DNA of 64,000 nt from Pseudomonas sivasensis (GTDB lineage: Bacteria; Pseudomonadota; Gammaproteobacteria; Pseudomonadales; Pseudomonadaceae), in contig NZ_JAAOWU010000004.1 in NCBI RefSeq assembly GCF_013778505.1, forward strand, positions 248,001-312,000, given 5' to 3'. Below, piece by piece: positions 1 through 7,995 of the stretch (its first letter is position 1; each line of letters opens with the position of its first letter). The notes beneath the pieces are model-generated. The model searched no databases. It had not been told where the DNA came from and saw only the letters and a program-made list of their open reading frames with translations. A program made the translations under genes and the position numbers.

Positions 1-10
1 AAAGGGGTTG

Positions 11-715
11 CTACCAGCCGAGGGTTTCTTTGAGAAAGGGAATGGTCAGTTTACGCTGGGCCTGCAAAGAGGCTTGATCGAGCTGTTCGAGCAAATCGAA
101 CAACGCACTCATGCTGCGAGTGCCACGGGTGAGGATAAAGTGTCCGACTTCGTCGGTGAGGTGCAGGCCGCGGCGAGAAGCACGCAGTTGCAGGGCGCGC
201 AATTTGTCTTCGTCGGAGAGCGGGCGCATCTGGAAGATCAGCGCCAGGGTAAGGCGCGACTTGAGGTCGGCCAGTTTGACGGGCAACTCGCGGGGCGATG
301 TGGAGGCAGCAATCAACAAGCGCCGTCCGCTGTCTCGCAGGCGGTTGAACAGATGAAACAGCGCCTCTTCCCAATCGGCCTTGCCAGCAATCGCCTGTAG
401 GTCATCCAGGCATACCAGCTCGTATTGCTCAAGGTTGTCGAAGATCCCGATACCGCGGTCCATCAATTCAGCCAAAGGCAGGTACACCGCCGGCTCGCCC
501 ATTTGCTCGAAGCGCAAGCAGGCGGCCTGCAACAGGTGAGTACGCCCCACGCCGTGCTTGCCCCACAGATAGATCAGGCTTTCAGTCCACCCGGCGTCGG
601 CTTCGCAGAGCCGCTCGACATAGCCGAGTGCAGCGGCATTGGCGCCTGGGTAGTAATTGATAAAGGTGGCGTCATCACGCAGACGCACACCTAAGGGCAG
701 CTGAATCGGTTTCAT
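11..715 (-). CDS. hda: DnaA regulatory inactivator Hda
   Basis: Hda is an AAA+ protein related to DnaA that binds the loaded sliding clamp and stimulates hydrolysis of ATP on DnaA, so that replication starts once per cycle. The 234-residue product begins with a QLPLGV stretch (residues 5-10) that fits the clamp-binding motif of Hda, and has a DnaA-like P-loop GKHGVGRTH at 52-60. The usual long DnaA DNA-binding domain is absent, which separates it from dnaA. It reads away from the AI-2E family gene, and the 170 bases upstream should carry its promoter. Length and start agree with other Pseudomonas Hda proteins. Confidence 0.95.
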   Translation of the reverse strand: MKPIQLPLGVRLRDDATFINYYPGANAAALGYVERLCEADAGWTESLIYLWGKHGVGRTHLLQAACLRFEQMGEPAVYLPLAELMDRGIGIFDNLEQYELVCLDDLQAIAGKADWEEALFHLFNRLRDSGRRLLIAASTSPRELPVKLADLKSRLTLALIFQMRPLSDEDKLRALQLRASRRGLHLTDEVGHFILTRGTRSMSALFDLLEQLDQASLQAQRKLTIPFLKETLGW

Positions 716-865
716 GCTGACTGAACGGCTCCCATCGAACCGCTAGTGGCCTCTGTGTAAAGTTTGCAAAGTTTATACCCGTGACGCGGGGCGCACAATG
801 CAGCAGACCACAAGCAAAATCAAAGGTTTGCGTTAACTTGCCGGTTTTACGCGGATTGTTTGACG

Positions 866-875
866 CCCCCCCCCC
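866..875. repeat. Run of ten C
   Basis: An uninterrupted run of ten C lies in the non-coding gap between hda and the AI-2E permease gene, just outside the terminator hairpin. It is a likely slippage site, and its length should be treated with care in an assembly. Confidence 0.8.
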
Positions 876-884
876 ATAAACAAC

Positions 885-906
885 AAACCCGGCCGAAGCC
901 GGGTTT
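885..906 (-). terminator. Hairpin terminator after the AI-2E permease gene
   Basis: A perfect nine-base-pair stem, AAACCCGGC / GCCGGGTTT with a CGAA loop, lies just beyond the stop codon of the permease gene and ends in T on the minus strand. Its position and form fit a Rho-independent terminator. Confidence 0.8.
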
Positions 907-917
907 ATAAGCAGCGG

Positions 918-1991
918 TTACAGGTCGGGGTCTTCGACGCCCGTGTACACATCCGAATCCTTGTACAAATCGTGCATATGGCGCACCAGCACCATGATCA
1001 CCGCCGCCACCGGCAATGCCAGCAAGATGCCGGTAAAGCCAAACAGCTCGCCCCCCGCCAGGATCGCAAAGATTACCGCCACCGGGTGCAGACCGATCCG
1101 GTCACCCACCAACAACGGCGTCAGCACCATGCCCTCAAGGGCCTGGCCGACCATGAACACCGCGACAATCCCGAGCATCGGATACAGATCACCACCAAAC
1201 TGGAACAGGCCAGCCACGAGCGCCGCGCCGATGCCGATCACAAAGCCCATATAAGGAACGATAGCCGCCAGGCCAGCGATCAGGCCGATCAACAGGCCCA
1301 GCTCCAGGCCGATGGCCATCAGGCCGGCGGCGTAGATAACGCCCAGGGCCAGCATCACCAGCAACTGGCCACGCACGAATGCGCCAAGGACTTCATGGCA
1401 CTCACCGGCCAGGGAGACGATGCGCTCCTCACGATCACGCGGCAGCAAGCTGCGGATCTTGGCCATCATGATGTCCCAGTCGCGCAGCAGATAGAACGCC
1501 ACCACCGGGATCAGCACGAGATTGGTCAGCCAGCCGATCAACGCCAGGCTCGACGCAGTCGCCTGACTGAGGATCACACCGACGATATCGGTGGTTTGCC
1601 CCATATGCTCACTGATCGCCGCCTTGACCTTATCGAACTTCCAGAAGCCGTCCGACAACCCCAACTTGGCCTGGGCCCACGGCATTGCCGTATGCTGCAA
1701 CCAGTCGAGCATCTGCGGCGCCAACTCATAGAGACGAAACAGTTGCTTGGCCAGCATCGGCACCAACACCAGCACCAGCGCGGTGATGATCAAGGTGAAC
1801 AGCGCAAACACCGCCACTACGCCCAAGGTCCGCGACAGCCCGGCTTTCTCCAAACGATCCACCACCGGATCGAACAGATAGGCCAGCAGCAACGCAACCA
1901 GGAACGGCGTCAGGATCGAATGCAGCAAGAACACAAAAACGCACAGCAGGACGATCCCGCCAAGCCACACCCAACGACGCGTATCCGCCAT
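918..1991 (-). CDS. AI-2E family (PerM-like) permease
   Basis: This is a polytopic inner-membrane protein of about 357 residues with roughly eight hydrophobic segments and the extended soluble stretch after the first segments that is typical of the AI-2E transporter (PerM/YdiK) family. Family members have been linked to AI-2 export or sodium/proton exchange; the substrate here is unknown. The ATG at 1991 is preferred because GGAG sits at good spacing before it; the upstream ATG at 2003 is an alternative. It follows the DUF2066 gene on the same strand with a 35-base gap, so the two are probably co-transcribed. Confidence 0.9.
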   Translation of the reverse strand: MADTRRWVWLGGIVLLCVFVFLLHSILTPFLVALLLAYLFDPVVDRLEKAGLSRTLGVVAVFALFTLIITALVLVLVPMLAKQLFRLYELAPQMLDWLQHTAMPWAQAKLGLSDGFWKFDKVKAAISEHMGQTTDIVGVILSQATASSLALIGWLTNLVLIPVVAFYLLRDWDIMMAKIRSLLPRDREERIVSLAGECHEVLGAFVRGQLLVMLALGVIYAAGLMAIGLELGLLIGLIAGLAAIVPYMGFVIGIGAALVAGLFQFGGDLYPMLGIVAVFMVGQALEGMVLTPLLVGDRIGLHPVAVIFAILAGGELFGFTGILLALPVAAVIMVLVRHMHDLYKDSDVYTGVEDPDL

Positions 1992-2026
1992 AAACCACTC
2001 CATTGCTTCTATATAAGGAAGAACTG

Positions 2027-3067
2027 TTACCAACGAAAACGCAGTTGCGCCTGAGGCTCAGGCGCAGCGGCCGGTTGCGCGCCCTCAGCGACTGGCTGCG
2101 TAGCCGGCGACTCGCCCGCAGGGATCTCCTGCAGCTTGGCCAGGCTCAACTGGGTGCGCAACTGATCGGCGCTCCCGTTAACCCGATACACAATGCGATT
2201 GCCGTCAACCCACTGCGGCTGGCCACCAAACGGCTCCAGCAGATGACCCAGTGCCGCGTAGCGCTCCAGGGTCATCCCCTGCACTTCCAGCAGTTGTTCG
2301 GTGCTCACGCCAGGCTTGACCGCAAAACGCGGCGCCAATTTCTGGCTGACCGCCAGCATCACTGCGTCGGCCACCGCGCCGGTGTCGGGGCCTTGGGCTG
2401 TGCCCTGTTCGCTCTTGTCGCCCAGCCACAGGCGCCATTTGGCCTGCCATTGGTTACCTTCCTGACGCGCGTGCACGGCAAGCAACGCGTCGGCGCCGTA
2501 GCGCTCGGATGCGGCGCGCAACGGTGTGGCGTCGGCACTCTCCAGGTTCGGCGCCGTGGCGACGACCTGCTCATCCAGATCGCCCAGCGGCAGACGCAAC
2601 GGCAAGCCACGGTGCTGGGCTGCATGACGCAGCGCCTGGGCGACGGTCTGGCCATCCCCCACCAGGCTGCTGCCTTCAGTGGAATCGTTCAACCACCAGC
2701 CGAGGATCGACGGCCGATTGCTGCCCCAGATCGACAGGCCCGCATCACGCAGAGCGCGGTCGGTGCTGACCGGGTCGAAATCCACTTGCAGACTCTCGGG
2801 TGGGCCGGCGTCGTAACCGTATTGCGTGATGATTTGCTGCGGATCCTTGCGAATCGCCGCCAGGCCTGGGCCGTCGGCGGCTTTGGCGTCGCCGGTCAGA
2901 CGGATTACCAGGGTCTGCACCGCGCGCTGGGTGGCCTGGTCGCGCTCTTGGGGCGATTGGCTGCTGACGGGTTCAAGTACTTGATAAAGACCATTGAGGG
3001 TTTCGGCATGACTCGCCAGGCTGACCAACGACAAGCAGCCCATAAAGAAGAATTTACACAGACGCAT
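2027..3067 (-). CDS. DUF2066 exported protein
   Basis: The product of about 346 residues starts with a signal peptide (basic MRLCK, hydrophobic core, likely cleavage after SHA near residue 18) and is otherwise soluble, so it should be periplasmic or membrane-attached from outside. It belongs to the DUF2066 family, commonly found between hda and purM in Pseudomonas; the function is unknown. An in-frame extension to 3157 exists, but the signal peptide makes the ATG at 3067 the natural start. The C-terminus is rich in Ala, Pro and Gln and may be flexible. Confidence 0.85.
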   Translation of the reverse strand: MRLCKFFFMGCLSLVSLASHAETLNGLYQVLEPVSSQSPQERDQATQRAVQTLVIRLTGDAKAADGPGLAAIRKDPQQIITQYGYDAGPPESLQVDFDPVSTDRALRDAGLSIWGSNRPSILGWWLNDSTEGSSLVGDGQTVAQALRHAAQHRGLPLRLPLGDLDEQVVATAPNLESADATPLRAASERYGADALLAVHARQEGNQWQAKWRLWLGDKSEQGTAQGPDTGAVADAVMLAVSQKLAPRFAVKPGVSTEQLLEVQGMTLERYAALGHLLEPFGGQPQWVDGNRIVYRVNGSADQLRTQLSLAKLQEIPAGESPATQPVAEGAQPAAAPEPQAQLRFRW

Positions 3068-3410
3068 GGAAGATTCCCGAACGACAAATTTAGCGGCTGG
3101 AACAGACCGCGTGAACTCGGTTTGCCAAGGCTGTGACCACGGCAACCGGTAAAACATTCACAGAGTCCTGGTAAGTTTTCATGCTGTCATAACGATAGCG
3201 GGTTCAAGGCTATACCTTAATACGTGCCACGGCTGACGCGATTAGCATTTTTTTAACCTATATGGCCCTGCCCGTCGGCCCGAGGATGGCCGCTGCCCCT
3301 CAAGCCTGATAAAATCGCGCGCCTTCGCAGACCGTCATCGGCTGGGCCTTTTACCAAAAGCCCCTGCCCGCTCGGTCGTTACCCCTGAATCCCCCCTAAA
3401 GGCCTGGATC
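3068..3410. promoter_or_regulatory. Divergent promoter region, DUF2066 / purM
   Basis: This 343-base gap separates two divergent genes and must carry both promoters. It includes an AT-rich patch near 3245-3260. I could not assign clear -35/-10 boxes or an operator. Confidence 0.4.
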
Positions 3411-4469
3411 ATGAGCAAGCAACCCTCCCTGAGCTACAAGGACGCCGGTGTAGACATCGACGCCGGTGAAGCATTGGTCGAACGCATCAAGAGCGTCGCC
3501 AAGCGCACTGCGCGCCCCGAAGTCATGGGCGGCCTGGGCGGTTTTGGCGCCCTCTGCGAAATCCCGGCCGGCTACAAGCAGCCTGTTCTGGTTTCCGGCA
3601 CCGACGGTGTGGGCACCAAGCTGCGCCTGGCACTGAACCTGAACAAGCACGACAGCATCGGCATCGACCTGGTGGCCATGTGCGTCAACGACCTGGTGGT
3701 ATGCGGCGCCGAGCCATTGTTCTTCCTTGACTACTACGCCACCGGCAAGCTCAACGTCGAGACCGCTACCCAAGTGGTAACCGGCATTGGCGCGGGTTGC
3801 GAACTGTCGGGTTGCTCCCTGGTAGGCGGCGAAACCGCTGAAATGCCAGGCATGTACGAAGGCGAAGACTACGACCTGGCCGGTTTCTGCGTGGGTGTTG
3901 TAGAGAAAGCCGAAATCATCGACGGTTCCAAAGTGGCTGCCGGTGACGCCCTGCTCGCCCTGCCATCCTCTGGCCCGCACTCCAACGGTTACTCGCTGAT
4001 CCGCAAGATCATCGAAGTGTCCGGTGCCGACATCGAGAACATCCAACTCGACGGCAAGCCACTGACCGACCTGCTGATGGCCCCGACCCGCATCTACGTC
4101 AAGCCACTGCTCAAGCTGATCAAGGACACTGGCGCGGTCAAAGCCATGGCCCACATCACCGGCGGCGGCCTGCTGGACAACATCCCGCGCGTCCTGCCAA
4201 AAGGCGCTCAGGCGATCGTCGACGTGGCCAGCTGGCAGCGTCCTGCGGTATTTGACTGGCTGCAAGAGAAAGGCAACGTCAATGAAACCGAAATGCACCG
4301 CGTGCTGAACTGCGGCGTTGGCATGGTGATCTGCGTAGCGCAAGAACACGTTGAAACTGCGCTGAACGTCCTGCGTGAAGCCGGCGAGCAGCCTTGGGTC
4401 ATCGGCCAGATCGCCACCGCTGCCGAGGGCGCGGCCCAGGTTGAACTGAAGAACCTCAAGGCTCATTGA
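3411..4469 (+). CDS. purM: Phosphoribosylaminoimidazole synthetase PurM
   Basis: PurM (FGAM cyclo-ligase) closes the imidazole ring, turning formylglycinamidine ribonucleotide and ATP into aminoimidazole ribonucleotide in purine synthesis. The 352 residues include the family signatures GTDGVGTKL near residue 65 and the glycine-rich [10 protein letters not shown] near 247. Length matches the bacterial family. Its TGA stop shares one base with the purN start (TGATG), so the two purine genes are translationally coupled. Confidence 0.97.
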   Translation: MSKQPSLSYKDAGVDIDAGEALVERIKSVAKRTARPEVMGGLGGFGALCEIPAGYKQPVLVSGTDGVGTKLRLALNLNKHDSIGIDLVAMCVNDLVVCGAEPLFFLDYYATGKLNVETATQVVTGIGAGCELSGCSLVGGETAEMPGMYEGEDYDLAGFCVGVVEKAEIIDGSKVAAGDALLALPSSGPHSNGYSLIRKIIEVSGADIENIQLDGKPLTDLLMAPTRIYVKPLLKLIKDTGAVKAMAHITGGGLLDNIPRVLPKGAQAIVDVASWQRPAVFDWLQEKGNVNETEMHRVLNCGVGMVICVAQEHVETALNVLREAGEQPWVIGQIATAAEGAAQVELKNLKAH

Positions 4470-5119
4470 TGTCTCAGACCTGTGATGTTGTGGTGCTGCT
4501 CTCCGGCACCGGCAGTAACTTGCAGGCCCTGATCGACAGCACGCGCACCGGCGACAGCCCGGTGCGCATCGCTGCGGTGATCTCCAACCGCAGCGACGCC
4601 TACGGCCTGCAACGTGCCAGGGACGCGGGTATCGAAACCCGCTCGCTGGATCACAAGGCTTTCGAGGGCCGCGAGGCCTTCGACAGCGCCTTGATCGAAC
4701 TCATCGATGCCTTCAACCCCAAACTCGTGGTACTGGCCGGATTCATGCGAATCCTCAGCGGCGATTTCGTGCGGCACTACGACGGGCGCCTGCTGAATAT
4801 CCACCCTTCCCTGCTGCCCAAATACAAAGGCATGCACACCCATCAGCGCGCCCTTGAAGCCGGTGACAGTGAGCATGGCTGCAGCGTGCACTTTGTCACC
4901 GAGGAACTCGATGGCGGGCCTCTGGTCGTACAGGCAGTGGTTCCGGTAGAGTCTGACGACTCGGCGCAGACACTTGCGCAACGGGTTCATACCCAGGAAC
5001 ACAGGATTTACCCGCTGGCTGTGCGCTGGTTTGCCGAGGGGCGGTTGATTCTTGGTGACCAGGGTGCATTATTGGACGGTCAGTTACTTGCGGCCAGCGG
5101 CCACTTGATTCGAACCTAG
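4469..5119 (+). CDS. purN: Phosphoribosylglycinamide formyltransferase PurN
   Basis: PurN transfers a formyl group from 10-formyltetrahydrofolate to glycinamide ribonucleotide, an early step of purine synthesis. The 216-residue protein has the substrate loop SGTGSNLQAL at 12-21, the catalytic NIHPSLLPKYKG segment and the conserved HFVTEELDGGPLV motif with the catalytic Asp. The ATG at 4469 overlaps the purM stop; the TTG just before it is less likely. A DUF3108 gene follows after 8 bases and probably shares the transcript. Confidence 0.97.
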   Translation: MSQTCDVVVLLSGTGSNLQALIDSTRTGDSPVRIAAVISNRSDAYGLQRARDAGIETRSLDHKAFEGREAFDSALIELIDAFNPKLVVLAGFMRILSGDFVRHYDGRLLNIHPSLLPKYKGMHTHQRALEAGDSEHGCSVHFVTEELDGGPLVVQAVVPVESDDSAQTLAQRVHTQEHRIYPLAVRWFAEGRLILGDQGALLDGQLLAASGHLIRT

Positions 5120-5127
5120 GAGATTTT

Positions 5128-5841
5128 ATGCGTCGCGCCTTGCTTTTCGCTGTTGCGCTGTTCGCCTTGCCTGCCGTGCAGGCAGCCGACCTTCACCCCT
5201 TCTCCGCCAGCTACACCGCCGACTGGAAACAGTTGCCCATGAGTGGTTCGGCTGAGCGCAGCCTGACCAAGAACGACAACGGCTCGTGGACCTTGAATTT
5301 CAAGGCATCCATGATGATCGCCAGCCTGACCGAAACCAGCGTGATCCGCTTCGACAAGGACACCCTGCAACCCGTGAGCTACAGCTTCGAACGTGGCGGC
5401 CTGGGCAAGGCAAAGAAAATCAACCTGGACTTCGACCAGACCGCCAAGAAAGTCACCGGTTTTGAAAACAAAGACCCGGTGAACGTGGCCCTGCAAAGCA
5501 ACATGCTCGACAAGTCGACCTACCAGCTCGCATTGCAACGCGATGTGGCAGCCGGCAAGAAAAGCATGAGCTACAACGTGGTTGAAGGGACCGACGTCGA
5601 CACCTACGACTTCCGCGTGATCGGCCCGGAAAAGGTCCAGACCAAGGTAGGCTCCATCGACGCGATCAAGGTCGAGCGCGTGCGTGACCCGACCCAAAGC
5701 AAGCGCATCACCCAGATGTGGTTTGCCAAGGACCAGGGCGGCATCCTGGTCGCCCTGCGTCAGGTTGAGACCGACGGCAAGGAATACAACATCATGCTGC
5801 AAGACGGTACCGTTGACGGCAAGGCTGTCAAAGGCAACTGA
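5128..5841 (+). CDS. DUF3108 exported protein
   Basis: This 237-residue protein has an N-terminal signal peptide with likely cleavage after VQA (residue 19) and a mature domain rich in beta strands, as in the DUF3108 family. It is expected in the periplasm; its function is unknown. It lies directly behind purMN, preceded by AGGAG at good spacing, and is followed by a terminator hairpin, so it is the last gene of the purM transcript. Nothing in it suggests a purine role. Confidence 0.85.
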   Translation: MRRALLFAVALFALPAVQAADLHPFSASYTADWKQLPMSGSAERSLTKNDNGSWTLNFKASMMIASLTETSVIRFDKDTLQPVSYSFERGGLGKAKKINLDFDQTAKKVTGFENKDPVNVALQSNMLDKSTYQLALQRDVAAGKKSMSYNVVEGTDVDTYDFRVIGPEKVQTKVGSIDAIKVERVRDPTQSKRITQMWFAKDQGGILVALRQVETDGKEYNIMLQDGTVDGKAVKGN

Positions 5842-5862
5842 TTGCGCGGATGAGCTGAACAA

Positions 5863-5890
5863 GAGCCTCGCTGAATGCGGGGCTTTTTTT
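5863..5890 (+). terminator. Rho-independent terminator of the purMN transcript
   Basis: A GC-rich hairpin (GCCTCGC / GCGGGGC with a five-base loop) is followed by a run of seven T shortly after the DUF3108 stop. Confidence 0.85.
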
Positions 5891-5920
5891 CGTCTGGCGG
5901 TTTTGGGTTCAAGTGTCTGC

Positions 5921-6000
5921 CATCATCGCGAGCAAGCCCCCTCCGACATTTGAACTGCGAACACTTTCCCCTGTGGGGGGGGCTTGCTCCCGATGGCGCC
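5921..6000. repeat. REP pair, partly decayed
   Basis: Two inverted copies of the AGCAAGCCCCC / GGGGGCTTGCTCCCGAT repeat flank a spacer of about 35 bases. The left copy deviates from consensus (CGCGAGCAAG). It lies between the purMN terminator and the next small gene; the rest of the gap shows no gene. Confidence 0.8.
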
Positions 6001-6148
6001 GGCATGACCAACACAGCCCTATCAGGCTGCCGCCCAACATGAAACTTCTGTCATAAACCGCCAAAGCGGTTTACTTAGCAAGCTAACAAATCGTATAAAA
6101 AGACCTGCGACGACTTGCCGCATACCCACCAGAAATTGGAGCAAGCAG

Positions 6149-6337
6149 ATGACTGTAAAAGTAACTGAACGCGACGATGCACATATGTCCCACGAAGCGC
6201 TGGGCCATGGGATTCACATCTGGGATGTACACCAACAAGACCTGCTGGTCGGCATGTTTCACAACGAGAGCGACGCTCACAATTATAAAAACGAGCTTGA
6301 GTCGCTTGAGATGAAACGCCAGGCACAAAGCTCCTGA
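6149..6337 (+). CDS. Small hypothetical protein, 62 residues
   Basis: A short acidic, His-rich soluble protein of 62 residues, preceded by GGAGCAAGCAG at a reasonable ribosome-binding distance and closed by a strong terminator. No signal peptide, membrane segment or named domain was recognised. The central WDVHQQDLLVG part looks like an ordered core and the C-terminal third is probably helical. It stands alone between a REP pair and a convergent gene. I believe it is a real gene because of its own ribosome-binding site and terminator. Confidence 0.65.
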   Translation: MTVKVTERDDAHMSHEALGHGIHIWDVHQQDLLVGMFHNESDAHNYKNELESLEMKRQAQSS

Positions 6338-6387
6338 ATATTCGCAGGATTTCGGCACAAGGCCCACGCAGCCCGACGCCTGAAAAC

Positions 6388-6417
6388 ACAAACCCCGCCT
6401 TTTGAGCGGGGTTTGTT
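6388..6417. terminator. Bidirectional terminator
   Basis: An eleven-base-pair stem (ACAAACCCCGC / GCGGGGTTTGT) with T-rich ends on both strands lies between two convergent genes and can end transcription from both sides. Confidence 0.85.
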
Positions 6418-6458
6418 GTTTTGAGAGGTACTGCTTACCACTCAGGTGCTTGAACGCT

Positions 6459-7004
6459 TTACCACATCAGATCATCCGGGATCTGGTAAGCCGCGTACGG
6501 ATCGTCCTCATCCGGCACCTGGCTTTCTGTGAGGATGTTGAGTTGCACAATGCGCTCTGGTGCGCGCTCCTGAATCTTCAACGCCGCTTCACGCGGGATC
6601 ACTTCGTAGCCGCCGCCGTGGTGCACGATCGCCAGGGAGCCGTTGCTCAGCTTGTTACGCATCAGCGTGTTGACCGACAGGCGCTTGACCTTCTTGTCAT
6701 CCACGAAGTTGTAGTAATCCTCGGTGGTCAGCTTGGGCAGGCGCGAGGTTTCGATCAATTGCTTGACCTGAGCCGTGCGGGCCTTGGCCTCGGCTTTTTC
6801 CTGCTGCTGGCGATTCAGCTCCTGGTCACGTTTGACCTTTTCGGCGTGTGCCTCGGCAGCCAGGCGTGCCTGGGTGTCATCGACCTCGGCTTGGCCTTTG
6901 TGGACCAGGCGCTGCTGCTTCTGTTTCTCTTTGCCGACCTGCTTGGCCTGCTTTTGGTTGACCAGACCTGCTTTGAGCAACTGGTCGCGAAGGGAAAGGC
7001 TCAT
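6459..7004 (-). CDS. DUF2058 (YaiL-like) protein
   Basis: This highly charged 181-residue protein has a long coiled-coil-like N-terminal half rich in Lys, Gln and Glu (about residues 8-80) followed by a compact C-terminal domain, the form of the DUF2058/YaiL family. These proteins are often described as nucleoprotein-like or polysaccharide-associated, but no firm function is established. It follows mazG on the same strand after 25 bases and is probably co-transcribed with it. Confidence 0.85.
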   Translation of the reverse strand: MSLSLRDQLLKAGLVNQKQAKQVGKEKQKQQRLVHKGQAEVDDTQARLAAEAHAEKVKRDQELNRQQQEKAEAKARTAQVKQLIETSRLPKLTTEDYYNFVDDKKVKRLSVNTLMRNKLSNGSLAIVHHGGGYEVIPREAALKIQERAPERIVQLNILTESQVPDEDDPYAAYQIPDDLMW

Positions 7005-7029
7005 GGTGCTTACTCACTTAGGCAACTGC

Positions 7030-7863
7030 TCAACCGCAGCTGGACACATTCTTTTCCTGACGTTTGGCTTCGCCCCATAGGGCGTCCAACTCTTCGAGGG
7101 TGCAATCTTCTATGGGACGACGGGTGTCGCGCAATGCCTGTTCGATAAATCGGAAACGTCGTTCGAACTTGGCATTGGCGCCACGCAGTGCGGTTTCCGG
7201 GTCAACCTTGAGGTGACGGGCCAAGTTGACCGCCGCAAACAGCAGGTCACCGACTTCATCGGCAATGGCTACCGAGTCATTATCGGCCATGGCTTCGAGC
7301 ACTTCATCCAGCTCTTCGCGCACGTTGTCCACCACCGGCAAGGCAGACGGCCAGTCGAAACCGACCTGGCTGGCGCGCTTTTGCAATTTGGCGGCACGGG
7401 ATAAGGACGGCAGCGCCGTGGGCACATCATCCAGCAGGGAAAGCTGCTCTGGTGCGTCGGATTTTTCCGCACGCTCCTCGGCTTTGATCTGCTCCCAGCG
7501 CTCCTTGACCTGCTCTTCGCTCAACTGTGGGATATCTAATGGCGCATACAGATCACCGGTGGGGAACACATGGGGATGACGCCGGATCAGCTTGCGCGTG
7601 ATGCTGTCGATCACGCCGGCAAATTCGAAACGCCCCTCTTCCCCCGCCAACTGGCTGTAATACACCACTTGGAACAACAGGTCGCCCAACTCGCCTTGCA
7701 GGTGATCGAAGTCGCCGCGCTCGATGGCGTCGGCCACTTCATAGGCTTCTTCGAGGGTGTGCGGGACGATGGTCGCGTAGGTTTGCTTGAGGTCCCACGG
7801 GCACCCATATTGCGGGTCTCGCAGGCGGCTCATCAGGTGCAGCAGGTCTTCAAGTGAATACAT
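7030..7863 (-). CDS. mazG: Nucleoside triphosphate pyrophosphohydrolase MazG
   Basis: MazG hydrolyses (d)NTPs to monophosphates and pyrophosphate, a house-cleaning activity; in E. coli it also affects ppGpp levels. The 277 residues contain two MazG repeats: the first has the CPWDLKQTYATI start and the metal-binding helices EEAYEV and GELGDLLFQ, the second has EELDEVLEA and DEVGDLLFAA near 200-230. It is the next gene after relA on the same strand, separated by a REP pair, an arrangement common in Pseudomonas. Confidence 0.95.
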   Translation of the reverse strand: MYSLEDLLHLMSRLRDPQYGCPWDLKQTYATIVPHTLEEAYEVADAIERGDFDHLQGELGDLLFQVVYYSQLAGEEGRFEFAGVIDSITRKLIRRHPHVFPTGDLYAPLDIPQLSEEQVKERWEQIKAEERAEKSDAPEQLSLLDDVPTALPSLSRAAKLQKRASQVGFDWPSALPVVDNVREELDEVLEAMADNDSVAIADEVGDLLFAAVNLARHLKVDPETALRGANAKFERRFRFIEQALRDTRRPIEDCTLEELDALWGEAKRQEKNVSSCG

Positions 7864-7880
7864 CTTTCTGTGTCCGATCA

Positions 7881-7973
7881 GTGTGGGAGGGGGCTTGCTC
7901 CCGATAGCGGTGCGTCAGCCACCAGATGTATCAACTGACAGCCTGCTATCGGGAGCAAGCCCCCTCCCACATT
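7881..7973. repeat. REP pair between mazG and relA
   Basis: Two near-perfect inverted REP copies (GTGTGGGAGGGGGCTTGCTC and its complement) surround a spacer of about 40 bases. On the relA transcript they could fold into a large hairpin and lower expression of mazG relative to relA. Confidence 0.9.
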
Positions 7974-7995
7974 TAGCCTGCATTCATTCCGCGAA

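Noticed and set aside
3396..4466. Long minus-strand open frame opposite purM
   Set aside because: It is the antisense shadow of an unmistakable purM gene in GC-rich DNA; its product resembles no family.
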